Shown: positions 36,587 through 46,445 of the stretch, piece by piece
Numbering within the stretch: position 1 is the stretch's first letter
How the letters are laid out: every line of letters starts with the position of its first letter
NCBI RefSeq assembly: GCF_003568845.1
Contig: NZ_CP030127.1
Location: forward strand, 310,001-374,000
Length of the DNA: 64,000 nucleotides
Source: Indioceanicola profundi
GTDB lineage: Bacteria; Pseudomonadota; Alphaproteobacteria; Azospirillales; Azospirillaceae
Direction of reading: 5' to 3'
Notes under the pieces: model-generated
Seen by the model: only the letters and a program-made list of their open reading frames with translations
What the model was told of the DNA's origin: nothing
Database searches by the model: none
Program-made: the position numbers and the translations under genes

Positions 36587-37708
36587 ATGAAGGTTCTGAT
36601 GATGATCCACGGTCTGCCCACGGGCGGTGCGGAGCGCAACATGCTGAGCCTGTTGCCGCGCCTGTCCGCCCTGGACGTCGACCTCCGCCTGTGCACGCTC
36701 AACGGGCGGCGGGATGGGCCGCTGGCGGATGCGCTGGGCTTGATGGGCATTCCCCGCCACGATCTCGGGGCCCGTAGCCTGACCGATGTTCAGGCGCTGG
36801 GCCGGTTGGGCCGGTTTCTGCGGGATGAGCGGTTCGATCTGGTCCACGCCCAGGACCCCTACAGCGCCATGATGGCGGGTGCCGTCGGCGCCGTCCGGCA
36901 GGTGCGCATCGTCATGACGCGCCACGTCCTGGACGAACCGGCCGGAACCGTTGCGGCCGCCGCCCGCCGGCAGCTTCTCCATGCCAGCGTCCGGCACCTG
37001 TTCAGCCGGGTCATCGCGGTGTCCGAATGCGTGCGCCAGCGTTTTGCCGAGATCGCCAGGGTCTCTCTCGACCGGATCGACACCGTATTCAACGGGATCG
37101 ATGTGGCGGGTTTCGCATCCGGTGCGGTCCGGGCCGAGATGCGCAGGAAGCTGGGCCTTGCCGCCACCGACAAGGTGCTGGTGATGGTGGCCGTGATGCG
37201 CGGCGGCAAGGGACATGAAGTGCTGTTCGACGCCGCGGCCCGCCTCTCGCCCCAGGTCCCGGACCTCAAGGTCCTGCTGGTCGGCGACGGTCCGGATGCG
37301 CCGGCGTTGCGCGCCTTGGCAGCACCGCTCGGCGACCGTATCCGGTTCCTGGGAACCAGGAGCGACGTGCCGGACATCCTGGCCGCCAGCGACATTCTGG
37401 TGCTGCCCTCCTGGAGCGAGGCGCTGCCCAACGTGCTGCTGGAAGCGGGGGCGGCGGGACTGCCCTCCATTGCCACCCGGGTCGGGGGCATCGGGGAAAT
37501 CCTGGAACATGGTCGTACCGGCTTCCTTATCGAGCCGGGCGACGCGGCGGCACTGGCAAGCTACGCCGGCAGGCTCGTGACGGAACAGGACCTTGCCAGA
37601 GCGATGGGGGAGGCCGCCCGCCAACGGATCGAAGCCGTCTTCTCCCTTGACCAGCAGGCACGCCACACGCGCGCCGTCTATGAACGCACTCTGGAGGGCC
37701 GCCGATGA
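36587..37708 (+). CDS. Family 4 glycosyltransferase
   Basis: 373 residues, GT-B fold of family 4: KVLMMIHGLPTGGAERNMLSL at the N-terminus, DTVFNGIDVAGF in the linker, VMVAVMRGGKGHEVLFDAAARL, LLVGDGPDAPALRALA and the nucleotide-sugar motif PSWSEALPNVLLEAGAAGLPSIATRVGGIGEI. Adds a sugar to the lipid-linked repeat. An AAGGGGGAAGG site precedes the ATG. The stop overlaps the deacetylase start (ATGA). Confidence 0.94.
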   Translation: MKVLMMIHGLPTGGAERNMLSLLPRLSALDVDLRLCTLNGRRDGPLADALGLMGIPRHDLGARSLTDVQALGRLGRFLRDERFDLVHAQDPYSAMMAGAVGAVRQVRIVMTRHVLDEPAGTVAAAARRQLLHASVRHLFSRVIAVSECVRQRFAEIARVSLDRIDTVFNGIDVAGFASGAVRAEMRRKLGLAATDKVLVMVAVMRGGKGHEVLFDAAARLSPQVPDLKVLLVGDGPDAPALRALAAPLGDRIRFLGTRSDVPDILAASDILVLPSWSEALPNVLLEAGAAGLPSIATRVGGIGEILEHGRTGFLIEPGDAAALASYAGRLVTEQDLARAMGEAARQRIEAVFSLDQQARHTRAVYERTLEGRR

Positions 37709-38829
37709 GCGCGGAAGAGAGCGGATTGCTCACCCGTGCGGCCCCGCTCATGGAGCCGATGCCCGCCGGGCACCGGGAAACAAGGGCCGGCAGGCTGTAC
37801 CGGCAACTCTGGCGCCTGGGCCTGTTCGACAGGCTGATCCGGGCACAGCCCGACCGTCTCACGGTGCTTCTCTACCATCGGATCGCTGATCCGGAGGCGG
37901 TAGCCCGCAACGGTTTTGCGGAGAATGTCAGCGCCACGCCGGAGCGGTTCGATGAGCAGGTCCGGTATCTGAAGACGCATTTCAACCTGATCACCGCTTC
38001 GCATCTTGCCGATGCCATGGCCGGCAGGGCGGAACTGCCGCCGCGTGCAGCGCTGATCACCTTCGACGACGGGTATCGCGACAATCACGACATCGCCATG
38101 CCGATCCTGCGCCGCCATGGGGCGCCGGCCCTGCTGTGCGTGGCGGCAGGCTGCGTCGGCTCCAACCGGCCCTTCTTCTGGGATCTCGCGGGCTACTGCT
38201 TCGCGCATAGCACCCGGTCCGTGGCCGACCTTCCGATCCTGGGGGAGCGCAGTCTGGGCGGAACCGACCGCGAACGCGCCCTGCACGACTGGGTGCATGC
38301 CGCGAAACGCTTGCCGGAATCGGACAAGCGCGCAGCCCTGGCCCGGTTGCCGGACGCCCTTGGCGTCGCCGTTCCGCCGGATGCCTTTGCGGACAGCCAT
38401 GTCACATGGTCCCAGATTGCCCGCATGCAGGAGTACGGGTTCGAGATCGGGGCGCATACGATCACGCATCCCATCCTCTCCCAGGTGCCGCCGGACCGCG
38501 CGCGCAACGAAATACGGCGCAGCCGTACCATTCTTGAACGTCGGCTGGGGTCTCCCGTCCGTGGCTTCGCCTATCCGAACGGCTCCGCCCGCGACTTCGG
38601 GGATGAGCATGAACGCATGGTGGCGGAGGCCGGGTTCGAGATGGCCTTCACCACCGTGGAAGGTCCGGCCTGGAGGAAGGAGGCATTCCGGTCTCGCTTC
38701 CGCATCCGCCGGATCAACGTCGCCCAATCCGATACGCTGGCCAGGTTCGCCGCGAAAGTCAGCGGCATGGCCCAGCTTCCGATCCGGCTGCGGGCGATAC
38801 TGACCGGAGCTAAGGGATTGGCAGGGTGA
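37705..38829 (+). CDS. Polysaccharide deacetylase (CE4) family protein
   Basis: 374 residues. The NodB-type core starts near residue 48 with LTVLLYHRIAD, then LITFDDGYRDNHDIA (metal-binding Asp pair) and, far later, HTITHPIL (His-x3-His). RGFAYPNGSARDFGDEHE matches the distal conserved segment. There is a long insertion between the two metal motifs and no signal peptide. It might deacetylate the lipid-linked repeat or act on polymer. It overlaps the preceding and following genes (ATGA, GTGA), so it is part of the same transcript. Confidence 0.9.
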   Translation: MSAEESGLLTRAAPLMEPMPAGHRETRAGRLYRQLWRLGLFDRLIRAQPDRLTVLLYHRIADPEAVARNGFAENVSATPERFDEQVRYLKTHFNLITASHLADAMAGRAELPPRAALITFDDGYRDNHDIAMPILRRHGAPALLCVAAGCVGSNRPFFWDLAGYCFAHSTRSVADLPILGERSLGGTDRERALHDWVHAAKRLPESDKRAALARLPDALGVAVPPDAFADSHVTWSQIARMQEYGFEIGAHTITHPILSQVPPDRARNEIRRSRTILERRLGSPVRGFAYPNGSARDFGDEHERMVAEAGFEMAFTTVEGPAWRKEAFRSRFRIRRINVAQSDTLARFAAKVSGMAQLPIRLRAILTGAKGLAG

Positions 38830-40313
38830 GCACGATTGGTTCCAGAACGGTGATGGGGCTGACCTGGGCCTATTTCGCCTATGGCGGCGACAAGGCCCTG
38901 TCGCTTGTCACCATCGCCGTGCTTGCTCGGGTGCTGGTGCCGGAGGATTTCGGCATCATCGCCGCCGGGACTCTTTTCATCGGCTTTGTCGACGCCCTGC
39001 GCGACGTCGGCATCAAAGATGCGCTGACCTACAAGGGGGATGAAAAGGCCAGCCTTGCGGATACGGCCTTCATCCTGTCAGCGGCCATTGGCCTCTCGCA
39101 GATGGTGGCGGCACTGCTGTTGGCGCCGTTTGCACAAACCTTCTCCGACGACCCGCGGCTTTCCGACCTGATCATGGTGATGGCGCCCATCTTCCTGATC
39201 AACAGCATGGCCAGTACCCATGATGCGCTACTGCATCGTCAGCTCAAATTCCGCGTCTGCTACAGCGTGGACTTCATGGCTGCGACCGTGCGGACCGGGG
39301 TGGTGATTCTCTGTGTGCTGGCGGACTTCGGTATCTGGAGCTTCCCGGCTGGCATGCTCACCAGTGCGGTGGTACGGGCAGCGGGACGCTGGGCGGTGCT
39401 GCCCTGGCGGCCGTCCTGGCGCTTCGATGCAGATGACGCCAGGCTTTTGATGCGCTTCGGCTTGCATGTCTGGGCAGCGTCCCTGATCGCGCCGATCCTG
39501 TTTCGAATGGACCAGCTATCGATCCTGAGCTTCCCGGGGGAAGCGATGCTCGCCGTCTATGTGGTGGCCCTGCGCCTGCCAGATGTGATCCTGGGCAGCC
39601 TTGGCGTCGTAGTCAGCCGCATCATGTTCCCTGTGTTCGTCCGCATCCGGGAGGATGGGAACGAGTTCAAGGACCATCTGCTGGCGACCGCAAGGCGGAT
39701 GGTCATGGCCTCCGCCCCTATCGGGGTAGGGCTGGCCCTGGTGGCGCCGATCGTGCTTCCCTTGGCCTTCGGAGACAAATGGGGGCCGGCCATCCCGGTT
39801 ATGCAGATCCTTGCCCTGGCGTTGACGTTGGACACAATTCCCTGGGCCTTTGGGGACGCGTTCAAGGCTGTGGGGCGGCCAGGGCTGGCCACGCTGCTCT
39901 TAATTGTGGAAGCGTGCTACATGGTGCCGGCCATATGGTCGGTCACATATCTCTTCCAGGATGTGACCGCGACGGCAGCAGTTGTCCTGGCCTGCTCTGC
40001 CGTTACGGCCGTGCTCCGGATCGCGGTTGCCTGCAGTACCCTGGATATCAAGGTCCGGCAGGTATGGGTGGCCTTCCAGGGCACGGCGCTGGCGGCCGGC
40101 TTTATGGCCGTCTGCGTGTTGGGCTGGCAGCATATGGCCGGGTCGCTGCCGGTTCCCGTGGTCCTGGCCGGTTCGGTCACAGTGGGGGCGGTGGCCTATA
40201 TCCTGTCGATCTGGCTGGTCGACCGGCACGAGGCCCGGCACATCATCCAGACCATTCTGTCCGCTTGGCAGAGGACGCCGCGCCCTGATCCTATCCGGGA
40301 GCCGGCGCCATGA
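38826..40313 (+). CDS. Wzx-like flippase (MOP superfamily)
   Basis: 495 residues, about 12-14 hydrophobic helices. The start GSRTVMGLTWAYFAYGGDKALSLVTIAVLARVLVPEDFG is the hallmark of WzxC-type polysaccharide exporters. Other matches are a short polar loop after helix 3 (YKGDEKASLADTAF) and LPLAFGDKWGPAIPVMQILAL. It flips the lipid-linked repeat unit across the inner membrane. The start is a GTG at 38826 in GTGA with the previous stop. The next gene overlaps by ATGA. Confidence 0.93.
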   Translation: MSTIGSRTVMGLTWAYFAYGGDKALSLVTIAVLARVLVPEDFGIIAAGTLFIGFVDALRDVGIKDALTYKGDEKASLADTAFILSAAIGLSQMVAALLLAPFAQTFSDDPRLSDLIMVMAPIFLINSMASTHDALLHRQLKFRVCYSVDFMAATVRTGVVILCVLADFGIWSFPAGMLTSAVVRAAGRWAVLPWRPSWRFDADDARLLMRFGLHVWAASLIAPILFRMDQLSILSFPGEAMLAVYVVALRLPDVILGSLGVVVSRIMFPVFVRIREDGNEFKDHLLATARRMVMASAPIGVGLALVAPIVLPLAFGDKWGPAIPVMQILALALTLDTIPWAFGDAFKAVGRPGLATLLLIVEACYMVPAIWSVTYLFQDVTATAAVVLACSAVTAVLRIAVACSTLDIKVRQVWVAFQGTALAAGFMAVCVLGWQHMAGSLPVPVVLAGSVTVGAVAYILSIWLVDRHEARHIIQTILSAWQRTPRPDPIREPAP

Positions 40314-41527
40314 GGATCGTCCTGGTGGAGCCCAACGGCACCGGCGGTCTGGCGCACTTCGCGCACCAGCTCTGTACGGCGCTGGCGGCGGCCGGCGCAG
40401 ATGTGGTGCTGATCACCTCCTGCAATTATGAACTAGCGCAAGCGCCGCGGAATTTCCAGCTGGAGCCCTGCATGCGGCTCTGGTCCATTCATGAGGATCG
40501 GCCGCCGACCGCCGGTCTCCTCGGGAAGGCGTTGCGCCGGATACGCCGGGTCCGGCGCGCGCTGCGGTTCGCCCGGGTCTGGCAGGAGCTGGTCGCCCGC
40601 ATCCGCGCGCTGGAGCCTGACGTGGCAATGTTCAGCATCATCCATTTCCCGTTCCAATGGATTTATCTGGATCAGCTCCGCCGTGCCGGCATCCGCATGA
40701 CCCAAATCTGCCATGAGTTCGAGGCGCGGGACAGCCGGCGCTCCGTGCCGGCAGACTGGCTCAGGGTGCGAATGTTCCGCCGCGTCTATGGCAACTTCTC
40801 TGCCATCATGTTCCTGTCCCAGGATACGAGATCGGCCTTCCTGGCCCAATATCCGGAAGTCCGGGTTTCAACCCCCGTGATGCCGCATGGAACCCAGGAT
40901 CTGTTCAGCGCCGACCCGGACTGCATCGACCGCCTGCGGCAGAGCTATGGCATCGGAAAAGCCGACCGTGTCGTGCTGTTCTTCGGCACTCTGCGTCCGA
41001 GCAAGGGCGTTCCCGAGCTGATCGAAGCCTTTGCCATGCTGCCCGATCGGACACGGACCAGACTCCTGATCGCGGGATATCCAAACAAGCACATGGACAC
41101 GGACGAGCTGCGCCGGCGGATCGAGCGGCTCGGCCTCGGCGGGGAGGTGGTACTGGATCTGCGATATCTGCCGAATGAGGAGATCGGGTCCCTCATCAGC
41201 CTCGGCGATGTCGTGGCGTTTCCGTACCGGAACGCCACGCAGAGCGGCGTGCTGTATCTCGCCTACGCCTTCTCCCGGCCGATCGTCGCCACGCAGGTCG
41301 GCGGCCTTGCGGAGGATCTGGAGGACGGAGTCACCGGGCTCGGCGTTCCCGCGGGCGACACCGCCGCCTTGTCTGCTGCCATCGCCCGCCTTCTCGACGA
41401 CCGGGAGTTAGCCGCCCGGCTGGGAGCCGCAGGCCACGACAAGGCGCGGGCGCGGAACTCATGGAGCCAGATCGCCCGGACGGTGCTCGACATCCATGCT
41501 CCCCTGGTCGGGCGGGGCCATCCCTAG
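40310..41527 (+). CDS. Family 4 glycosyltransferase
   Basis: 405 residues, GT-B: RIVLVEPNGTGGLAHFAHQLCTAL at the N-terminus, a central FFGTLRPSKGVPELIEAFAMLP, LLIAGYPNKHMDTDELRRRI and a nucleotide-binding region FPYRNATQSGVLYLAYAFSRPIVATQVGGLAEDL. Last gene in the polysaccharide run. It starts with an ATGA overlap on the flippase stop. The following 77 bp hold no obvious terminator. Confidence 0.93.
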   Translation: MRIVLVEPNGTGGLAHFAHQLCTALAAAGADVVLITSCNYELAQAPRNFQLEPCMRLWSIHEDRPPTAGLLGKALRRIRRVRRALRFARVWQELVARIRALEPDVAMFSIIHFPFQWIYLDQLRRAGIRMTQICHEFEARDSRRSVPADWLRVRMFRRVYGNFSAIMFLSQDTRSAFLAQYPEVRVSTPVMPHGTQDLFSADPDCIDRLRQSYGIGKADRVVLFFGTLRPSKGVPELIEAFAMLPDRTRTRLLIAGYPNKHMDTDELRRRIERLGLGGEVVLDLRYLPNEEIGSLISLGDVVAFPYRNATQSGVLYLAYAFSRPIVATQVGGLAEDLEDGVTGLGVPAGDTAALSAAIARLLDDRELAARLGAAGHDKARARNSWSQIARTVLDIHAPLVGRGHP

Positions 41528-41604
41528 GCGGCCAAATGCCACCGCCCGAACCGTCGCGGCAACGCTATAGAGAAGGCGCTTGCACGTAGTACAGGGACGA
41601 ATGG

Positions 41605-42510
41605 ATGGCACTGGTCGGGTATGCGCGGGTATCGACGGAGGATCAGGCGACTCTCAGCCAGTTGGATGAGTTGAAGGCAGCGGGCTGTGACGAGATTTTC
41701 GAGGAAAGGGCCTCGGGCGGGAACAGGGCGCGTCCGGAGCTGGCGCGGGCCATGGCGCGCATCAGGCGCGGCGACATCCTGGTGGTGGCCCGCATCGACC
41801 GTCTGGCCCGGTCGCTGTCGCACCTGCTGGAGGTGATCGAGCGGCTGGAGGCGGCGGGCGCGCACTTCAAATCGCTGCGGGACCCGATCGACACCTCCAC
41901 GCCGCAGGGCAAATTCGCCCTTCAGGTCCTTGGCGCCGCGGCCGAGTTGGAGCGGGCCCTCATCCGGGAGCGCACCCTGGCGGGCCTGAGGGCGGCGCGG
42001 GCCCGGGGCAGAGTAGGGGGAAATCCCGCACTCCTTCGGCGCGATCCGGAAGCGCTTCGCGAACTGGCCGCCATCCGTGACCGGCAGTACATGGATGGGC
42101 TTCTGGCCGGCATGGATATCTGGATGCCGAAGGTGCGGGCGCTGCGCCCGGCCAATTCCTGGGACAAGGTGGCGAAGGCGCTGGGCACGCTGGGATCGCC
42201 GGGCCAGCCCTGGACGGCCGACCGGCTGTCCAGGGCCGTCCGCCGGCTGGTTGCGGAGGGGCTGGCCGACCCGGCGCTGGTCGGGCCGGCTCCGCGCAAG
42301 CCGCCCAAGGACGATGTGCTGCTTGTCGTGGCGGGGATCAGGGGAGCCGACCCGAAGATCAGCCTGCGGGCCATCGCCGCCCGGCTGGAGGAGATGCGCA
42401 TCCGCACGCCGCGGCAGGGCACGCGCTGGTCGGCCTCCTCGGTCAAGGCTCTGCTGGACCGGGCTGAGCGGATGGGGCTCGTCGCCCCGCCCGCGCGCCC
42501 GGCGGCTTGA
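41605..42510 (+). CDS. Serine recombinase with an extended C-terminus
   Basis: 301 residues. Residues 1-140 are a resolvase/invertase catalytic domain with the active serine at S10 (GYARVSTEDQ), ILVVARIDRLARSLSHLLE, and AELERALIRERTLAGLRAARARGR with the helix E. Normal invertases end about 40 residues later with a small helix-turn-helix. Here roughly 150 residues more follow, with two repeats of a recombinase-type helical segment (SWDKVAKALGTLG...WTADRLSRAVRRLV and SLRAIAARLEEMR...RWSASSVKALLDRA). Both repeats look like DNA-binding folds. Start ATG 41605 (a second ATG lies 4 bp before). No terminal repeats were seen near it. Confidence 0.88.
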   Translation: MALVGYARVSTEDQATLSQLDELKAAGCDEIFEERASGGNRARPELARAMARIRRGDILVVARIDRLARSLSHLLEVIERLEAAGAHFKSLRDPIDTSTPQGKFALQVLGAAAELERALIRERTLAGLRAARARGRVGGNPALLRRDPEALRELAAIRDRQYMDGLLAGMDIWMPKVRALRPANSWDKVAKALGTLGSPGQPWTADRLSRAVRRLVAEGLADPALVGPAPRKPPKDDVLLVVAGIRGADPKISLRAIAARLEEMRIRTPRQGTRWSASSVKALLDRAERMGLVAPPARPAA

Positions 42511-42533
42511 AGCCGGGCTGGGGCGGTTCATTG

Positions 42534-45500
42534 TCAGCCGGCCTTGCGATCCGGCAGTTCACCAAGAGCCGCAGCGAGGTCCGCCCCATTGTAGGGCTTG
42601 CGCAGCAGGATGGCGGGAGCGCCGCCGATTGCGGGGGCGGTGCTGTCGCCGGTGGCGAAGATCACGGCGATGCCCGGATCGGTTTCCCGGACCTTCCGCG
42701 CCAAATCCGTACCGGACATGCCGGGCAGGCCCATGTCGACGACCAGCAGATCGAACCGGCCGGCTTGCAGCAAGGGAATGGCTGTTTCGGCCGACGGGGC
42801 GTCCGCCACCTCATGCCCAAGATCGGCAAGCAGCTCGCAGGTGCTGGCCCGGATCAGATCGTCATCCTCGACCAGCAGAACCTTGAGCGGCCGCGGCGAG
42901 ATTACCTTTGTCGGGTTTGGGCGGGGAGCCGTTAGAGCCTTTGCCCCGGCTTGGTTCCGTTGCTCCTGGTTTGCCAGAACGTGACGGACTTTCCGCGCCA
43001 AGCCCTCCCGCGAGTAGGGCTTGGCCAGTAGTTCCACGCCCGGGTCCAACCGCCCCCCATGGACGATGGCGTTTTCCGTATAGCCGGAGGTGAAGAGCAC
43101 GGCGATGTTGGGCAGGCGTTGGCGGGCCTTGCGGGCCAGATCCGGGCTGCGCAGCGGGCCCGGCATGACCACGTCGGTAAACAGCAGGTCGATGGGGAGG
43201 CCGCTTTCAATGACGCCCAGGGCGCTCGCCGCATCCTTGGCCCGCAGGACCCGGTAGCCAAGTTCCGTCAGCAAGGCGACGGCGGTTTCCCGCACATCCT
43301 CGTCATCTTCCACCACCAGGATGGTTTCGGCTCCGCCGCGGATCGGAACGGCAGCCGTTTCGACCAGCACATCCTCTGCTTCCAGGACGCGCGGAAGATA
43401 CAGCTTAACGGTAGTTCCCTCCCCTACCTCGCTGTAGATGCTGATGTGTCCGCCGGACTGCTTGACGAAGCCATACACCATCGAGAGGCCGAGGCCGGAG
43501 CCCTTGCCCTCCGCCTTGGTGGTGAAGAAGGGCTCGAAGACCCGCTCCAGCACGTCGGGCGGGATGCCGGTTCCAGTGTCGGTCACGGCCAGCATGACGT
43601 ACTGGCCTGCCTTCACATCCTTCTGCAGGCGCGCATACTCCGCATCCAGCACGGCGTTGCTGGCCTCAATGGTCAGCCGACCGTGCCCATCCATCGCGTC
43701 GCGAGCGTTGATGGCCAGGTTCAGGATCGCGTTCTCGACTTGGCCGGGATCGATCAGCGTGTTCCACAGGCCGCCTTCGATGATCGTCTCGATCTCCACC
43801 GCCGCGCCCAGCGCGCGCCGGAGCATGTCGTCCATGTCCTTCACGAACCGGCCGATATTCACCACCTTCGGCTCCAGCGCCTGCCGCCGACCGAAGGCGA
43901 GGAGTTGGGAGGCCAGCTTCGACCCGCGGGCAACGCCGGCAAGCGCGTTCCGGACCCGCATCTCGGCCCGCGCATTGCCGGCGACATCCCGCGCCAGCAG
44001 CTCCAGATTCCCGCTGACCACCTGCAGGAGATTGTTGAAGTCGTGCGCGATGCCGCCGGTGAGCTGGCCGACCGCCTCCATCTTCTGCGACTGGCGCAGT
44101 GCCGTCTCCGCCTGCATCAGGCGGGCCTGGTCGCGTAGCCGCTCGGTGACGTCGACCGCATATTGGAAGGCGCCGACGATTGCGCCCCGGCTGTCGCGCA
44201 ACGTATTGAAGCGGAGCTCGTAGCAGGGGCGGGCGCGCGCCTCCTCCCCGAACTCCTCAACGACCGTAAAAGTCTCCCCGTGCAATGCCCGCGCCCATAT
44301 GGCTTGCACGGCTGCCCGGTGCCGCGGCTGCTCCGCCAGGAGGGCGCGCAGGTCTGCGCCTGGATAGGGGCGGACGCCGTAAATCCGTTCGAACTCGTCT
44401 GCATAGGCCCTGTTGAGCGCCAGGAACCGGAACTCCCTATCCACTACGCCGATCAGCGCGTCGCTGGTTTCGAAGATTTCCGCCCAGATCCGGCGTTCCG
44501 CCAGCGCCTCGGCGACGCGTTGCTCCAATGTTTCGTTCAGGCGGGTGAGCGCATCCTCGGCAGCCTTACGGTCGTCGATGTCGCTGTTGTTACCGAGCCA
44601 GCCTGTCACTCGCCCGGTTTCGTCGCGCAATGGCTGCGCACGAATGACGAACCAGCGGTAGGCGCCGTCAAGGCGGCGCAGCCGCGCCTCCAGTTCGTAC
44701 AGCACGCCGCGGGCGCGTGAACTCTCCCAGATCGCCGCCAGTCGGTCCGCATCATCGGGATGGATGACATCGGCCCAGCCCATGGGCAGCGCCGTCTCCG
44801 GCGTCTGTCCTGTATATTCGTACCAGTAGGGATTTAGGTAGCTCAGCGAGCCGTCGGGATTGCCGAACCAGATGATCGCCGGTGCCAGTTCGGTCAGTTG
44901 ACGGAATCTGGTCTCGCTGCGCTTCAGCAGTTCCTGGCTCTGCTCCAGCGCGGCCTCGGCCGCTTTGCGGGCCGTGATCTCCAGGAACAGCACGGCGAAC
45001 TGGTCGGGGCCGGTCTGCCGTGCCCTGGCCTCGTACCAGCGGTCCTGCAGGGCGGGAACATGCACCTCGAACTGGGCCGGGCAGCCTGTATCGACGACGC
45101 GGGCATAATCTTCGATCAATTGATCCTGGATACCGGGGATCACCTCCCGGACCGGTCGCCCCACCGCTTGCTGGATCGGCACGCCTGTCAGCATTTCGAA
45201 GGCGGGATTCGCCTCCAGGAAGCGGAAATCCCGCATCCTGCCCTGATCGTCCCGGATCGCCTCGCCGACGAAAAAGCCTTCGTGCATGCGTTCGAACAGG
45301 CCGCGCCAGCGTGCCTCGCTGGCGCGTAGCGCCTGTTCCGCACGTCCGCGCTCGATCAGTTCGCGGGTACGTTCCGCGACCTCCTCCATCAGCAGCACTT
45401 CGTCCGGCGTCCAGGTCCGCGGCGGACGCTGGTTGAGATAGACAATGGTGCGCAGCCGACCGGCCTTGACCAACGGCACGACCAGCACGGCACGGGTGTC

Positions 45501-46328
45501 CACCTCGGCCGAGGTCCGCAGGGCGGGTTGATCGTCGGTCAGCGGATGCGAGCGCACATCGTCCATGACCACTGTCTGCCCGGCGCGCAGGCGGTCGATG
45601 ACGCGGTATCCGAAGGCGCTCGCGGCGAAGGTGCCGAGCAGCGGAGGGACGGTGCCGTCGGTCCAACAGATGTCGTATTCAATCAGATCCGCCGCTTCGT
45701 CGACGTGACCGTAGCCGACCCGGTCGACCTGGAAGTGGGCGCCAAGCATGGCGCTGACCTTCCGCAGGATTTCGGGCGTGTCCTCCTGCCCGCGCAGAAG
45801 ATCGGTAAGCTCCAGCAGGAATGCCTGTCGGCTCTCGCTCATCCGGGCGGTGGCGCGATGGCGTTGCTCCGCGGTGCGGTCGCGCAGGATTTTCAGGAAT
45901 CCGATCTGCTCGCCTGAGGTCTCGTCTTCGAGCCGCATCATCTGGCCCGATCCGTAGAAGCGAGTTCCGTCCCGCCGCATGTGCCAGCGCTCATCCTCTG
46001 CCCGGCCCTGTGAGCGGACGGTTTCCATCTCGCTGGCGCAGGCGGCCTGGGCTCGGTCCTCAGGCGTGAAGATGATTTCTATGTGGTTTCCGGCCGCTTC
46101 GGCTTCCTGCCATCCCATGATAGCTGCCGCGCCGACATTCCAGCTGGTGATGATCCCGCGCAGGTCCGTGGTGATGATCGCGACATCTGTCGCGCTGTCG
46201 AGAACAAGGCGCGCGATCCTGTCGTGCGCTGGATGTAAAGCTCCGTTCCTGGACACCAACGCCGACCTACCCCAAGGAGAGCGTCCGCTTTCGCCGCTCG
46301 CTGTCTTCGCCATCAGCGGCGCGCGCAA
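42534..46328 (-). CDS. Multi-PAS hybrid sensor histidine kinase with two receivers
   Basis: 1,264 residues, no membrane helix, cytoplasmic. Order by eye: PAS (about 37-155, ITSWNVGAAAIMGW), GAF-like (165-335, RTWTPDEVLLMEEV), PAS (345-460), PAS (470-600), PAS (615-740, IGVVDREFRFLALNRAYA), HisKA with MEAVGQLTGGIAHDFNNLLQ (His about 761), ATPase (NARDAMD, DTGTGIPPDVLERVFEPFFTTK, GSGLGLSMVYGF), receiver 1 (1010-1125, LLFTDVVMPGPLRSPDLA) and receiver 2 (1140-1260, LLVVDMGLPGMSGTDLA). Each receiver keeps the Asp and the C-terminal Lys (AKPYSR, RKPYNG). Starts at 46328 or 46313. The sigma-like gene lies upstream on the same strand. Confidence 0.9.
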   Translation of the reverse strand: MRAPLMAKTASGESGRSPWGRSALVSRNGALHPAHDRIARLVLDSATDVAIITTDLRGIITSWNVGAAAIMGWQEAEAAGNHIEIIFTPEDRAQAACASEMETVRSQGRAEDERWHMRRDGTRFYGSGQMMRLEDETSGEQIGFLKILRDRTAEQRHRATARMSESRQAFLLELTDLLRGQEDTPEILRKVSAMLGAHFQVDRVGYGHVDEAADLIEYDICWTDGTVPPLLGTFAASAFGYRVIDRLRAGQTVVMDDVRSHPLTDDQPALRTSAEVDTRAVLVVPLVKAGRLRTIVYLNQRPPRTWTPDEVLLMEEVAERTRELIERGRAEQALRASEARWRGLFERMHEGFFVGEAIRDDQGRMRDFRFLEANPAFEMLTGVPIQQAVGRPVREVIPGIQDQLIEDYARVVDTGCPAQFEVHVPALQDRWYEARARQTGPDQFAVLFLEITARKAAEAALEQSQELLKRSETRFRQLTELAPAIIWFGNPDGSLSYLNPYWYEYTGQTPETALPMGWADVIHPDDADRLAAIWESSRARGVLYELEARLRRLDGAYRWFVIRAQPLRDETGRVTGWLGNNSDIDDRKAAEDALTRLNETLEQRVAEALAERRIWAEIFETSDALIGVVDREFRFLALNRAYADEFERIYGVRPYPGADLRALLAEQPRHRAAVQAIWARALHGETFTVVEEFGEEARARPCYELRFNTLRDSRGAIVGAFQYAVDVTERLRDQARLMQAETALRQSQKMEAVGQLTGGIAHDFNNLLQVVSGNLELLARDVAGNARAEMRVRNALAGVARGSKLASQLLAFGRRQALEPKVVNIGRFVKDMDDMLRRALGAAVEIETIIEGGLWNTLIDPGQVENAILNLAINARDAMDGHGRLTIEASNAVLDAEYARLQKDVKAGQYVMLAVTDTGTGIPPDVLERVFEPFFTTKAEGKGSGLGLSMVYGFVKQSGGHISIYSEVGEGTTVKLYLPRVLEAEDVLVETAAVPIRGGAETILVVEDDEDVRETAVALLTELGYRVLRAKDAASALGVIESGLPIDLLFTDVVMPGPLRSPDLARKARQRLPNIAVLFTSGYTENAIVHGGRLDPGVELLAKPYSREGLARKVRHVLANQEQRNQAGAKALTAPRPNPTKVISPRPLKVLLVEDDDLIRASTCELLADLGHEVADAPSAETAIPLLQAGRFDLLVVDMGLPGMSGTDLARKVRETDPGIAVIFATGDSTAPAIGGAPAILLRKPYNGADLAAALGELPDRKAG

Positions 46329-46445
46329 GGCGCGGAGCCGCGCGCCCTTGTAACGGGGTTTGCTGCGGTCGACAATGATGCAGCACGGAAGAGGCCGGAA
46401 TGCCGGGCGGATGCTGCCCGTTGTCGCCCCGCGGCGGAAGCGCCT

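Noticed and set aside
35744-37666. 640-codon minus frame opposite Wzz and GT4
   Set aside because: High-GC shadow; both + strand genes have strong motifs and overlapping starts/stops.
41605-42510. Integrated mobile element around the serine recombinase
   Set aside because: No terminal repeats, attachment-site duplication or cargo genes could be seen on either side.
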